Assembly: GCF_024139115.2 (NCBI RefSeq)
Contig: NC_085141.1
Location: 173,922,994 to 173,986,993 of the forward strand
Reading direction: 5' to 3'
Source: Armigeres subalbatus
Lineage: Eukaryota > Arthropoda > Insecta > Diptera > Culicidae
DNA: 64,000 nt
Positions 1 through 10,215 of the stretch are shown in pieces. The notes beneath the pieces were generated by a model, which had not been told where the DNA came from, ran no database searches, and worked only from the letters and a program-made list of their open reading frames with translations. Position 1 is the first letter of the stretch; each line of letters opens with the position of its first letter. The translations under genes were made by a program, and so were the position numbers.

Positions 1-195
1 CTGTCTTTTTGTCTGTATGTGTGTGCACAAAAGTTAAGAGAAACATTGGACAACTTTTTATATAATAATCCTTAACTGATTTTCTCGCAACAAGTTTCAT
101 ATGACAGGGAAAAACCTTGTTGATTGCTATTGAATTTGATAGGTAACGATCGACCGTTCCGTTGCGTTTAAAAGTTACGATGAAAATGGTACTTC
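1..195 (+). repeat. fragment of a GT-rich mosquito interspersed repeat
   Basis: A GTCTG/TGTGTG stretch is followed by a segment with 'ctcgcaacaag' and 'gattgctattgaa'. The same order of motifs occurs near 55,000-55,200 and 60,280-60,400, so this is the truncated end of a repeat family present three times here. No coding potential is seen. The class is not recognised. Confidence 0.5.
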
Positions 196-200
196 GAACC

Positions 201-488
201 ATCTTCTTCTTATTGGTATTACATCCCCATACTGGGACAGAGCCGCCTCGCAGCTTAGTGTTCATCAAGCACTTCCACAGTTATCAACTGCGAGGTTTCT
301 AAGCCAAGTTACCATTTTTGCATTCGTATATCATGAGGCTAACACGATGATACTTTTATGCCCAGGGAAGTCGAGACAATTTCCAATCCGAAAATTGCCT
401 AGACCGGCACCGGGAATCGAACCCAGCCACCCTCAGCATGGTCTTGCTTTGTAGCTGCGCGTCTTACCGCACGGCTAAAGAGGGCCCC
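201..488 (-). mobile_element. tRNA-derived SINE (Feilai-like)
   Basis: Read on the minus strand, this starts with a tRNA-like head holding an A-box (467-478, TTAGCCGTGCGG) and a B-box (413-423, GGTTCGATTCC). A tRNA-unrelated body follows, and it ends at 201-212 in an AAGAAG-type tail. Internal pol III boxes plus a short simple tail are the hallmarks of a tRNA-derived SINE. The core motif 'ccggtctagg' is shared with the other SINEs of this window, but the head differs, so it is probably a separate subfamily. Confidence 0.8.
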
Positions 489-570
489 TTCGAACCATAT
501 AAACGCCATATAATGTTGGTGTCTTGGCTGCATGCGAGAAAAGCAGTAGTCAGAGAATTAACCCAGGTAA

Positions 571-721
571 TATGGGGTACACACTTGTGGTATTCGTACC
601 ATGGCACAAGGCGACAAGAAAATAATTTCAAGACTATCTTTAATGAAGACAATAAGTGGTCTGGCACTCATTTCAAGATTTTTGTACCATGGTACGAATA
701 CCACAAGTGTGTCCCCCATTT
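571..721. mobile_element. foldback MITE-like element
   Basis: Arms at about 573-604 and 687-718 are inverted copies (GTGGTATTCGTACCATGG on one side, its complement on the other), separated by about 80 bp of unrelated sequence. There is no ORF. A non-autonomous inverted-repeat transposon is the simplest reading; the superfamily is not assignable. Confidence 0.65.
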
Positions 722-815
722 AACCAAAAGTTCCTTTAAGAGTACGTTTTTCGGTTAAGCAGCTCAGTGAAGCTGATTAAGCAAAAAACGTATTATTACA
801 GGAACTTTTGGTTAC
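721..815. mobile_element. short palindromic MITE-like element
   Basis: TAACCAAAAGTTCC at 721-734 is mirrored by GGAACTTTTGGTTA at 801-814, and the interior is partly self-complementary around position 767. It directly abuts the preceding foldback. Confidence 0.55.
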
Positions 816-1026
816 TTGGGAAGTTGCTTATGGGCATGTGCAGTTACAGGAACTAATGAATAAGGGTACATTGTCGAACAAAACTATATTTTCGTGTTTT
901 AAGTATTATAACAAGTATGTTTGGAGGACGATTTAAACAAACAATTTGAAATAACAGACTTGCTTGTTCGAAAGCTAATATCCTTATTTGTAATCTTCTC
1001 TTCCAGATAGCAGTTAACTACCCGAC

Positions 1027-4000
1027 ATGTCGCACCAACAACGCCGTGGTGCACCGGTTGAGTGTCCGCTAGCGTCCCTTGGGCGGAACACTCCCTCGAT
1101 GGACGCTCTTCAGTACCACCACCCACTGAGCTCCAGTCCGCTGGATCCGCAAGCGTACCAAATGTCCCGGAAATCACCGATCCTTGGTATCGATTCGGAC
1201 ATTTACACTGCGGAGACAAGTCTGATAGCCAATCATCCTACCACAAATGGGTGCGCTAGTGATAAAACCTTAGAAAACAGCAATATGCTCTCTAGGAGCT
1301 CCTCTTCATCGATAGATCAGAATACTCCATTCCTGCATCAACCGCCACCGCCGAACGTCAACAGGCGAGGGGAGTATCGACCGCTGCGACCAAGAACTTA
1401 TACCCCCATAGATGCACTTCTAACCAACACCTACCAGCACCATCAAAGACTGTCGCCGGTCCTCATGGACATGCAACGGAACCATGCGAACTATCCACGT
1501 GAGGGTCAATCCCTGACGTCGCTCTCGGAAGCGGATCGTTACTTTCTGGAGGAGAAAATGGATTCTCTCTACATTCAAGGTGCCATCCGACGGAACGTCA
1601 ACACTCCGTCCAGTCTCACCCGAAACCAGTCCAGCAGCAGCAACAACACCGAGCGGTACTACCTGGAAAATGAGAACATCGACGCGATCTACAACTTCTG
1701 TCACGCTGCGGCTGCGGTCACTACTCTCAACTCGCACAACTCCTCCTCGAAGGCCTCTTCGAGCCACAATGACTGTCTAGACTCTAGTTCACCAAACCTG
1801 CTGCGGCGAGCGTCCAGCCCGGAAACCAGTGGGTCCGATCGGTACCTGCTCGACCGGATACGAGGCTCGCCGGCATACCACGGGAGAAACTCACGCCTCG
1901 CTCAGCAGATGAAAGTAAACTCGACAGATTTCGTTGACGGGAGGTAAGTTTACGTATGTAGTAGACTGGAAAAAACACATAACTTTCCTTTAGGATCAGA
2001 TTATTAGTTTTTTTTTATTTTTTGTATAACTATCAAACGTCTTTTTACGGCACTTTCGCATACCTCACTTCATTTTACGGCCTCCTTCCCACGGCACATG
2101 GCTTATTATTGTTATGTATTTAGCTTACATCTAAACAGATAACACTGTATCAAGAATTTAGGGCGCCGTGGAGCTGAGCGAACTCGTGGTTCATCCTTCA
2201 CCGCCACACACCGTCTTCTTACACACCGCCAAAAATGATCCTAAGCACTAGTCTCTCGAATACTCCAAGGGCTTGCAAGTCCTCCTCGAGCATAGTCCAT
2301 GTTTTATATCCGAAGAAGACTACCGGTCTTATAAGCGTTTTGTACATGACACATTTGGTGCGAGTGTGCATATTTTTTTTGGCCACAGTTTCTTATGGAG
2401 CCCGTCCATTCTATGTAGGCTCAACTTGTGTTTTGTTTATGATGCTTTCACCACCAGTCCAACTTTTGTTGTTTCACGTTTCAGGCTCTGGATTTAGTCC
2501 CTGCAAACATTTATTTACTGTATATACTTCCTCTAAAATAACATGTATGACGTCATTCATCAATCTCCACGTATGATTTTCACCTGTTTCAATTTGTTTT
2601 CATGATTTCCATAATTCCCCACCAGAATGCATCTCACCAAATCGCAACACTTCACGGATGGCCTGAGCCGATACGGACGTTTTTCCCCCAGTATGGATCA
2701 AGGCTACCACACATTGGTATCGCCTTCGCCATCCGGTCAGCAGCAGTCCTCGATACCGGCTACATGGAATACAGCGGCTCCCAGTAGCAGTAGCACCTCA
2801 ACAACAAACGGCGCCAACGGTTGCGGTCAGATGAGCAACAGCCATCTCGGTAACGGAGATATACTGAATGGGAGTAAAGGTACTATGTATCGCGCAGGAC
2901 CCCTGTTCGATCGGATTTCCGATGAGCTAATGGTGAAAATTTTCGACTGGCTAGACAGCAGCGAACTATGCAATATCGCTCGAGTATGCAAGCGCTTTGA
3001 ATCGGTCATTTGGAGCCCAAACCTTTGGAAAATCATTAAAATCAAAGGTATGGTTTCCACTATCCATAGCTTTAAATGTGATTTACTCAAGCTTTCTGTT
3101 TAATATAGGCGAAAACAATAGCGGTGATAGAGCAATCAAGACCATCCTTCGACGGTTATGTGGTCAAACACGGAACGGAGCTTGCCCCGGAGTGGAACGT
3201 GTGCTGCTAAGCGATGGTTGTCGGTTAACAGACAAAGGGTTTCAGCTACTATCGAGGCGGTGTCCGGAAATTACGCATTTGCAAGTCCAAAATAGTGTGG
3301 CCGTTACAAATCAGGCGCTGTTTGACTTGGTAACGAAATGTACAAATTTACAACATCTGGATATAACAGGTGAGTATCTTACTTGTAATACTCTCATGTG
3401 AACAAACCAAGACAACATTTTTCTGAATTCCTTCTATGTTTACCAAACACAAACATCAATTCCAAATAGTTTTGTTTATCGTTTATCGAGAAAAAATAAT
3501 AGTAAATCTCCAGTTAGCCTTGCGAGCAATGGCGTAGGATTGCCAATCCGGACATGGCAAGTTCGATTCTCGGTCCGGGCTAGGATGTTTTCGAGTTGGA
3601 AACTTGCCATACAAGATAAATACTCATGCAATGGCGAGCATAGACAAGCTTTCAATTAATAACTGGGGAAATGCTAATCAATAGTATCGATAGTACACTC
3701 GTTATTAATTCATTTACTAATCCATCCGGATTGACACTACAGTCAATCAATTCATGTACCAAAAAATAGACATGATGACCCTTCTCTGAAAATTTCATGG
3801 CAATCAGATATCTTGTCCCTTGCCTAACTATGATATACTATATGCTACACTTTCCCTTTTGAAGAAAACAATGTAATGAAATGAAATCATGAAATCGTTC
3901 AGACATTCTCAAAATTCCTCTGGTAATATTATGTTTGAATTTTATAATGCTACTGGTGTCTCACTTCATTTCATTTCATTTATTTAGTCTACATCTAAAC

Positions 4001-7000
4001 AGATAACACTGAATCAACTATTTGACGCCACAATACACGGTTCGAGGCCACATCTCTCCATCCTCGAATACGCCCCACGCTCGCCAAGTCGTTCTGCACC
4101 TGGTCTGCCCATCTCGCTCGCTGCGCTCCACGTCGTCTCGTACCTGCCGGATCGGAAGCGAACACCATCTTTGCAGGGTTGCTGTCCGGCATTCTTGCAA
4201 CATGCCCTGCCCATCGTACCCTTCCGGCTTTAGCTACCTTCTGGATACTGGGTTCGCCGTAGAGCTGGGCGAGCTCATGGTTCATTCTTCGCCGCCACAC
4301 ACCGTCTTCTTGCACACCGCCAAAGATGGTCCTAAGCACCCGTCTCTCGAATACTCCGAGTGCTTACAAGTCCTCCTCGAGCATTGTCCATGTTTCATGT
4401 CCGTAGAGGACAACAGGTCTTATTAACGTCTTGTACATGACACATTTGGTGCGGTGGCGAATCTTTTTTGACCGCAGTATCGTTTATCGAGAAAAAATAA
4501 TAGTAAATCTCCAGTTAGCCTTGCGAGCAATGGCGTAGGATTGCCAATCCGGACATGGCAAGTTCGATTCTCGGTCCGGGCTAGGATGTTTTCGAGTTGG
4601 AAACTTGCCATACAAGATAAATACTCATGCAATGGCGAGCATAGACAAGCTTTCAATTAATAACTGGGGAAATGCTAATCAAGCTTTTCACCCAAGCCAT
4701 GCTATAAATTTTGAATCACCCCTTTTGACATTTCCCGTGTCCAACCATAATCTTTATAATTTAATCAAAGTATGCTTAGGCATGTTAGAAAAATATTGAT
4801 AAGTCCATGGAAACGTCACAAAACCAAATGTTTTCATTTACTATTGTTGTGTTTCTGGTTTTTACCAGGTTTGTAATACATAATTTGTACATTTTAGGCA
4901 ATTCAAGGGCTGCGGACTGCTAACCGTATTATTAAATACGGGCAAGAGCGTTAGACTACATACTGTGGACGAAATTACCATTGAGAGAACAAAACCAGCG
5001 CCAGGGCAATCAATAAGGGTGAAATACGGTAACAGTACAGCACGCAAGGTTAACTTGAGAAGCTAAAACTAAATCATTCTATTCAATGCACTGAAAAAGC
5101 TGAATTTGGGACTCCGAACGTATCTACGTCGGTGGTTTACTAAGTCATGGGTACTAAAACTAAAAAAAACGCCACGTTTGGGCTACACTAAATCATAACG
5201 CTTCTTCTGAGCCTTCGTTGGGATACGGATGAGTGTCTCTTTTATTGGTTTTAGAGGGGATTTAGAATGCCGTCACCCTACTCTCTTTCTTTTCCCTATA
5301 AGCATATGACTTCTCTAAGCTCATGATCTCTTACACAATAAAGTGCTCGACGGCACACTACCAGTCTTTTCCCGATCGAGAACCTGTTCAGAACATCCAC
5401 TCCGGGCGATGCATTCTCTTCAATTAAAAAAAATGTGCTGATTTGAGTGTATTTATAGAAAATATGATGGATCAATCTAAAATGGGGTAGACTGGGAAAA
5501 TATCAATAGAGGAGTCTCATGAAGAGTTTTCAGATTGTTTGGCGCAAAATGGGTGGACCACTAGCACTTGTGTAACTACTGAGTTCATCTTCTAGCGCTG
5601 GACTTTGAACACCACGATCGATTTTTTTTCTCAATACGACTATTCAGGTATTGTTCTAGAACGTATCGTTTTCTTCAAAGCGATAACGCTGGTAGTTGAA
5701 TATAACATTCTTTATCTAAATCCTTATGGTTGGCGCAACAAACTTGGCACTTTGTATCCTCACAGACTTTTCTAGGTACTTGATCTTGTTAATCCCTAAA
5801 ATAAACAGAAAATTAGTTATTCATTTTATACATAAAAACTAACCAGTCCTGGAGATCCAGTCATTTTTTCAAATCAAAACTGAAAAGTCTGACAGTAGCT
5901 GATGAACAATAAAATCGATGGCTACTGAGTCGTCGCCAAAAGCGTCGCCATAAGTTTGTACACAGCATACGTCAAAGTTGATTCACCCCTTGTTTATTTA
6001 TAGCGTAAAAAGCTGGATAGTTGAAAAAGCAGGCCAAGATCCAGTTGGAATGTAGTGCCATAGAAGAAGAAAGAAGAGAAGAAATTAATAATATCGATAG
6101 TACACTCGTTATTAATTCATTTACTAATCCATCCGGATTGATACTACAGTCATGGGTCAAACACAATTGATACGTTTGCGTGCGTTTTGACAGTTTTCCC
6201 ATGGAAAAACTGTCAAAACGCACGCAAACGTACCAATTGTGTTTGGCCCATCAATCAATTCATGTACCAAAAAATAGACATGATGACCCTTCTCTGAAAA
6301 TTTCATGGCAATCAGATATCTTGTCCCTGGCCTAACTATGATATACTATATGCTACACTTTCCCTTTTGAAGAAAACAATGTAATGAAATGAAATCATGA
6401 AATCGTTCAGACATTCTCAAAATTCCTCTGGTAATATTATGTTTGAATTTTATAATGCTACTGGTGTCTCACTTCATTTCATTTCATTTATTTAGTCTAC
6501 ATCTAAACAGATAACACTGAATCAACTATTTGACGCCACAATACACGGTTCGAGGCCACATCTCTCCATCCTCGAATACGCCCCAGGCTCGCCAAGTCGT
6601 TCTGCACCTGATCTGCCCATCTCGCTCGCTGCGCTCCACGTCGTCTCGTACCTGCCGGATCGGAAGCGAACACCATCTTTGCAGGGTTGCTGTCCGGCAT
6701 TCTTGCAACATGCCCTGCCCATCGTACCCTTCCGGCTTTAGCTACCTTCTGGATACTGGGTTCGCCGTAGAGCTGGGCGAGCTCATGGTTCATTCTTCGC
6801 CGCCACACACCGTCTTCTTGCACACCGCCAAAGATGGTCCTAAGCACCCGTCTCTCGAATACTCCGAGTGCTTACAAGTCCTCCTCGAGCATTGTCCATG
6901 TTTCATGTCCGTAGAGGACAACAGGTCTTATTAACGTCTTGTACATGACACATTTGGTGCGGTGGCTAATCTTTTTTTGACCGCAGTTTCTTCTGGAGCC

Positions 7001-9281
7001 CGTAGTAGGCCCGACTTCCACAGATGATGCGCCTTTCTATTTCACGACTGACATTGTTATCAGCCGTTAGCAAGGATGCGAGGTACACGAATTCCTTGAC
7101 CACCTCGAAGGTATCCCCGTCTATCGTAACACTGCTTCCCAGGCGGGCCCTGTCGCGCTCTGTTCCGCCCACAAGCATGTACTTTGTCTTTGAGGCATTC
7201 ACCACCAGTCCAACTTTTGGTGCTTCACGTTTCAGGCGGGTCTACAGTTCTGCCACCTTTGCAAATATTCGGCCGACAATGTCCATGTCATCCGCGAAAC
7301 AAATTAATTGACTGGATCTGTTGAAAATCGTACCCTGTCTGTTACACCCGGCTCTCCGCATGACACCTTCTAGCGCAATGTTGAACAACAGACACGAAAA
7401 TCCATCACCTTGTCTTAGTCCCCGGCGCGATTCAAACGAACTGGAGTGTTCGCCCGAAATCTTCACACATTTTTGCACACCATCCACCGTTGCTTTGATC
7501 AGTCTGGTAAGCTTCCCAGGGAAGCTGTTCTCGCCCATAATTTTCCATAGCTCTACGCGGTCTATACTGTCGTATGCCGCCTTGAAATCAACGAACAGAT
7601 GATGCGTTGAGACCTGGTATTCACGGCATTTTTGAAGGATTTGCCGTACAGTAAAGATCTGGTCCGTTGTCGAGCGACCGTCAACGAAGCCGGCTTGATA
7701 ACTTCCCACGAACTCATTCACTAATGGTGACAGACGACGGAAGATGATCTGGGATATCACTTTGTAGGCGGTATTAAGGATGGTGATCGCTCGAAAGTTC
7801 TCACACTCCAGCTTGTCGCCTTTCTTGTAGATGGGGCATATAACCCCTTCCTTCCACTCCTCCGGTAGCTGTTCAGTTTCCCAGATTCTGACTATCAATT
7901 TGTGCAGGGGGCTGGTTGGCTTCCATCGTCCGCTGGACTGACGTAGTCATCTCTTCCGCTGCCTTGACTTTCACTGCCTGTACTCTCAGCGCCATTCAAA
8001 TGTTCCTCGTAGTGCTGCTTCCACCTTCCAATCACCACACGTTCGTCCGTCAAGATGCCCCCATCCTTATCCCTGCACATTTCGGCTAGCGGCACGAAGC
8101 CTTTGCGGGATGCGTTGAGCTTCTGGTAGAACTTGTGTGTTTCTTGAGAACGGCACAGCTGTTCCATCTCCTCGCACTCCGCTTCTTCCAGGCGGCGTTT
8201 CTTCTCCTGAAAAAGGCGGGTCTGCTGTCTCCGCTTCCGTCTATAACGTTACACGTTCTGCCGGGTACCTTACTGCAGCGCGACCGCCCGCGCTGCGTCC
8301 TTCTCCTCCAGAATCTGTCTGCACTCTTCGTCGAACCAATCGTTCCGTCGACTTCGTCCCATATACCCGACGTTGTTGTCTCAATTATAGATTGAATATA
8401 AAATGTTAAGTATATTTACCATAATTTTTGGTATTTTCACTAACGTTCTGCATCAAAGATTAAACGCTACTAATCAACATGAAATTCTTTCATTTCAGGA
8501 TGTGCCCAAATCACGTGCATCAATGTGAATCCAGGTTTAGAGCCACCTCGGCGATTACTGCTGCAATATCTGGACCTCACTGATTGCGCTTCGATTTCGG
8601 ACTCTGGGCTTAAAATAATCGCCCGAAACTGTCCGCTATTAGTCTACCTTTACTTACGGCGCTGTATCCAGATAACAGGTAACACGGTGTGATACATTAA
8701 TCATTTAAAAACAGTTGATACATGAAATTGTTTTTTTTTTCTCAGATGCTGGTCTCAAATTCATCCCAAACTTTTGCATAGCTCTTCGAGAGCTGAGCGT
8801 TTCGGACTGTACGAACATCACCGATTTTGGACTGTACGAGCTCGCTAAGCTTGGTGCTACACTACGGTATCTTTCGGTCGCTAAATGCGACCAAGTTTCC
8901 GACGCAGGACTGAAGGTCATAGCCCGACGGTGCTACAAGATGCGCTATTTGAACGCCCGAGGTTGCGAAGCGGTTAGTGACGATTCGATTAACGTGCTTG
9001 CCCGGTCATGTCCACGGCTGCGAGCCCTGGATATTGGGAAGTGTGACGTCAGCGACGCTGGACTTAGGGCCTTGGCCGAGAGCTGTCCCAATTTGAAGAA
9101 ACTTAGCTTACGAAATTGTGATATGATAACCGATCGAGGTATCCAGTGCATTGCGTACTACTGCCGGGGTCTGCAGCAGCTGAACATCCAGGATTGCCAA
9201 ATATCCGTCGAAGGATACAGAGCGGTCAAGAAATACTGTAAACGATGCGTTATTGAGCATACGAATCCGGGATTTTGCTAG
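1027..9281 (+). CDS. Fbxl7: F-box/LRR-repeat protein 7, five coding exons
   Basis: Exons are 1027-1943, 2626-3047, 3109-3369, 8499-8678 and 8746-9281; every junction is GT/AG and the phases join to a 771-codon protein. An acceptor at 1005-1006 shows that a 5' non-coding exon lies upstream, and an in-frame TAA precedes the ATG. Residues 1-400 are a Ser/Asn-rich, probably disordered region. The F-box is at about 400-445 (FDRISDELMVKIFDWL), and about ten Cys-type leucine-rich repeats follow (ITDAGLK, VSDAGLKVI, LNARGCEAV). The C-terminus CKRCVIEHTNPGFC is near-identical to the vertebrate FBXL7 tail as I recall it. The family is the substrate receptor of SCF (Skp1-Cullin1) ubiquitin ligases; Drosophila Fbxl7 acts in the Fat/Dachs growth pathway. 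Intron 3 (5.1 kb) is full of transposons, the others are short. Identity is very likely; the exact start depends on an unseen 5' exon. Confidence 0.95.
2100..2490 (-). mobile_element. decayed non-LTR retrotransposon 3' fragment in Fbxl7 intron 1
   Basis: The block from 'acatctaaacagataacactg' onward matches the 3' portion of the non-LTR element at 6475-8375 with several deletions. It is the most diverged of three copies in this gene and retains no usable frame. Confidence 0.75.
3500..3690 (+). mobile_element. Feilai-like SINE, 5' part, copy 1
   Basis: It carries the core 'gcgtaggattgccaatccgg', a B-box-like GTTCGATTCTC near 3569, and the body ending 'ttaataactggggaaatgct'. It is almost identical to 4500-4690. 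Its 3' tail is missing: the sequence jumps at about 3685 into the duplicated block also found at 6087. Confidence 0.8.
3686..4480. repeat. segment duplicated at 6087-6985
   Basis: From 'atcgatagtacactcg' through the retrotransposon fragment, this block is about 98% identical by eye to 6087-6985. The main difference is a 98-bp MITE present only in the second copy. The neighbouring block 3482-3685 is likewise duplicated, but at 4482-4690. The order of blocks implies a tandem duplication in which about 1.4 kb was lost from the first copy. Confidence 0.75.
3960..4480 (-). mobile_element. non-LTR retrotransposon 3' fragment, copy 2
   Basis: The minus strand encodes the C-terminal region of the reverse-transcriptase polyprotein (MLRTIFGGVQEDG, RVRWAGHVARMPD) at 3995-4339. 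The 3' end at about 3960 carries ATGAA-type short repeats, as seen in RTE-like elements. It is cut off at 4480 where the duplicated SINE block resumes. Confidence 0.85.
4498..4682 (+). mobile_element. Feilai-like SINE, 5' half, copy 2 (split)
   Basis: Near-identical to 3500-3685. Compared with the complete SINE at 42,310-42,585, it stops after 'gaaatgctaat' and its matching 3' tail appears only at 6009-6086, so the element was split by an insertion. Confidence 0.75.
4683..6008. other. 1.3-kb insertion splitting a SINE, unknown origin
   Basis: The segment lies between the two halves of one SINE. Its left end holds 'gaatcacccctttt' and its right end 'gattcaccccttg', but no clean target duplication or inverted repeats could be defined. 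It contains the exon-like ORF at 4898-5065; the remainder (5070-6008) is AT-rich sequence in which I see nothing coding. Confidence 0.4.
4898..5065 (+). other. exon-like open frame of unknown origin
   Basis: A pyrimidine/AG boundary ('gtacattttag') is followed by a 55-codon open frame starting QFKGCGLLTV and ending RKVNLRS before TAA. It contains LNTGKSVRLHTVDEITIER, which reads like a folded, charged protein segment. The frame is not compatible with splicing from Fbxl7 exon 3 (phase 1 gives an early stop). It may be a captured gene fragment or a relic retroelement domain. I do not recognise it. Confidence 0.3.
6009..6086 (+). mobile_element. Feilai-like SINE 3' tail
   Basis: The segment 'gcaggccaagatccag', 'ttggaatgtagtgcc' and the terminal AGAAGAAGAA run match the 3' end of the full SINE at 42,520-42,585. 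It is the missing tail of the half-SINE that stops at 4682. Confidence 0.75.
6153..6250. mobile_element. 98-bp MITE with TCA target duplication
   Basis: The element begins TGGGTCAAACACAATTG and ends CAATTGTGTTTGGCCCA, and is nearly palindromic throughout. It is bounded by TCA at 6150-6152 and 6251-6253. The paralogous segment at 3743 has the empty site with one TCA, which fixes both ends. It is non-autonomous with no ORF; a 3-bp duplication fits PIF/Harbinger-like or 'm3bp' mosquito MITEs. Confidence 0.9.
6475..8375 (-). mobile_element. non-LTR retrotransposon, 5'-truncated, copy 3
   Basis: This is the longest of the three intronic copies. On the minus strand the order is the linker after the endonuclease (WFDEEC near 8345, WKQHYEEHLNG near 8010), the reverse transcriptase (7242-7898), and the C-terminal RWAGHVARMP region (6503-6847). 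The 3' end at about 6475 has ATGAA repeats. The endonuclease is missing, as expected for 5' truncation during target-primed reverse transcription. An RTE-like or related clade is likely, but I could not place it firmly. Confidence 0.9.
6503..8167 (-). pseudogene. reverse transcriptase polyprotein remnant
   Basis: Reverse-transcriptase motifs are clear: VDFKAAYDSID (fingers/palm), GLRQGDGFSCLLFN, and the catalytic FADDMDIVGR. The frame is broken by an in-frame TAG after FAKVAEL at 7242, continues in the same frame to about 6966, and then shifts before the C-terminal segment at 6847. The 7895-8167 portion is in another frame from the RT core. It is therefore a non-functional copy, on the strand opposite to the host gene Fbxl7. 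Confidence 0.85.
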
Positions 9282-9456
9282 CGATTGTTGAATGTACAGG
9301 CTAAGTGCTCTCTTTTTACGTGTTTTAAACATACAAACTGTGTAGCAAATTGTTTTAGAAATTTCGAATTTTGATTTAAAGTTTTGCCAAAAAACACGAG
9401 CAGAAATTTGTTGATAACTTTATTTAATTAGGGGAATATTTTATATTATGTTTTGT

Positions 9457-9569
9457 AATAAAAATATACTGTACACTAACGACGTAATATAATTTTTTTT
9501 TATATTTTTGCCTTGACCTTTCAAATATTTTGTATAGACTTTATTTATATAAAATGTAGAGCAAATAAA
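9457..9569 (+). terminator. Fbxl7 3' end, polyadenylation signals
   Basis: AATAAA hexamers occur at 9457-9462 and 9564-9569, 176 and 283 bp after the stop codon, in AT-rich sequence. Either could direct 3'-end formation; the second is followed by a GT-rich stretch ('gtctgtgtacttttgtttg'). Confidence 0.6.
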
Positions 9570-9972
9570 ATGTATTTATTTTACGAAACTTTTCTTTATT
9601 GTCTGTGTACTTTTGTTTGTATCTTTGCGAAAAGTTTGGGTAAATCCGGGTGTTGAAATAAAGGTTCGGTACGAGCGGAAATCACACCATTTCAAAGATA
9701 AAAGTCTTATTTATGATTTATAGAAATTATTTATTTATATTTATAGAAATTCGAAATGTGCTTCAGTTATTGACATCCCGGTGAAATTTGCAACTTTCTG
9801 AAATTAAAATACTCTTTGTCCAAAACTTGCAAGTGCAACTTATTTTGGAACCTCAAATGTACACATTTTGGACACCCCCAATAAAGTCTCTCTGGAATTA
9901 TCCATTCGCTCTGGTCAATTTGCTGAAGCAAAGCATTATCTTTTGATTGGCATACATAAATAAGATACATAA
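9570..9972. other. intergenic sequence, nothing recognised
   Basis: AT-rich sequence between Fbxl7 and the gypsy element. A 105-codon minus ORF (9767-10,084) crosses into the LTR and has no features of a protein. Confidence 0.5.
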
Positions 9973-10200
9973 TGTTGCGATAGTTGAATGATAAAAGGAA
10001 TACGCGATTCACCAACGATTTATATACTTTATTACAAAAGTTACAATTATAAAAACGTGTCGAGTCCCTTGCTATCGCAAACAATCTTCTCCTTCTTCCT
10101 TTCTGTCATTCCACTGACATCACCGCTAGCATCTGTCGCACTGACACCTGTCAGTCGATGAGCCACCCTTGTGGCGAAGTCAGTGGGCAGCCTCCTAACA
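9973..10200 (-). repeat. gypsy 3' LTR
   Basis: Matches 14,543-14,772 with scattered differences: 'caccaacgattt' versus 'cacgaacgattt', and a small rearrangement near 'ctgtcgcactgacacc'. The moderate divergence agrees with an old insertion. Confidence 0.93.
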
Positions 10201-10215
10201 CCTCCCCCCTTCTAG
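10201..10215 (-). promoter_or_regulatory. polypurine tract
   Basis: On the minus strand, AGAAGGGGGGAGG sits directly against the 3' LTR (TGTTAGG). This is where plus-strand DNA synthesis is primed in LTR elements. Confidence 0.75.

Noticed and set aside
438..758. 106-codon ORF over the left foldback elements
   Set aside because: It runs through a SINE head and both arms of an inverted repeat; composition and position are explained by the repeats.
4898..5065. Alternative Fbxl7 exon
   Set aside because: Splicing from exon 3 (phase 1) into this acceptor gives a stop within nine codons, and the sequence lies inside an insertion that splits a SINE.
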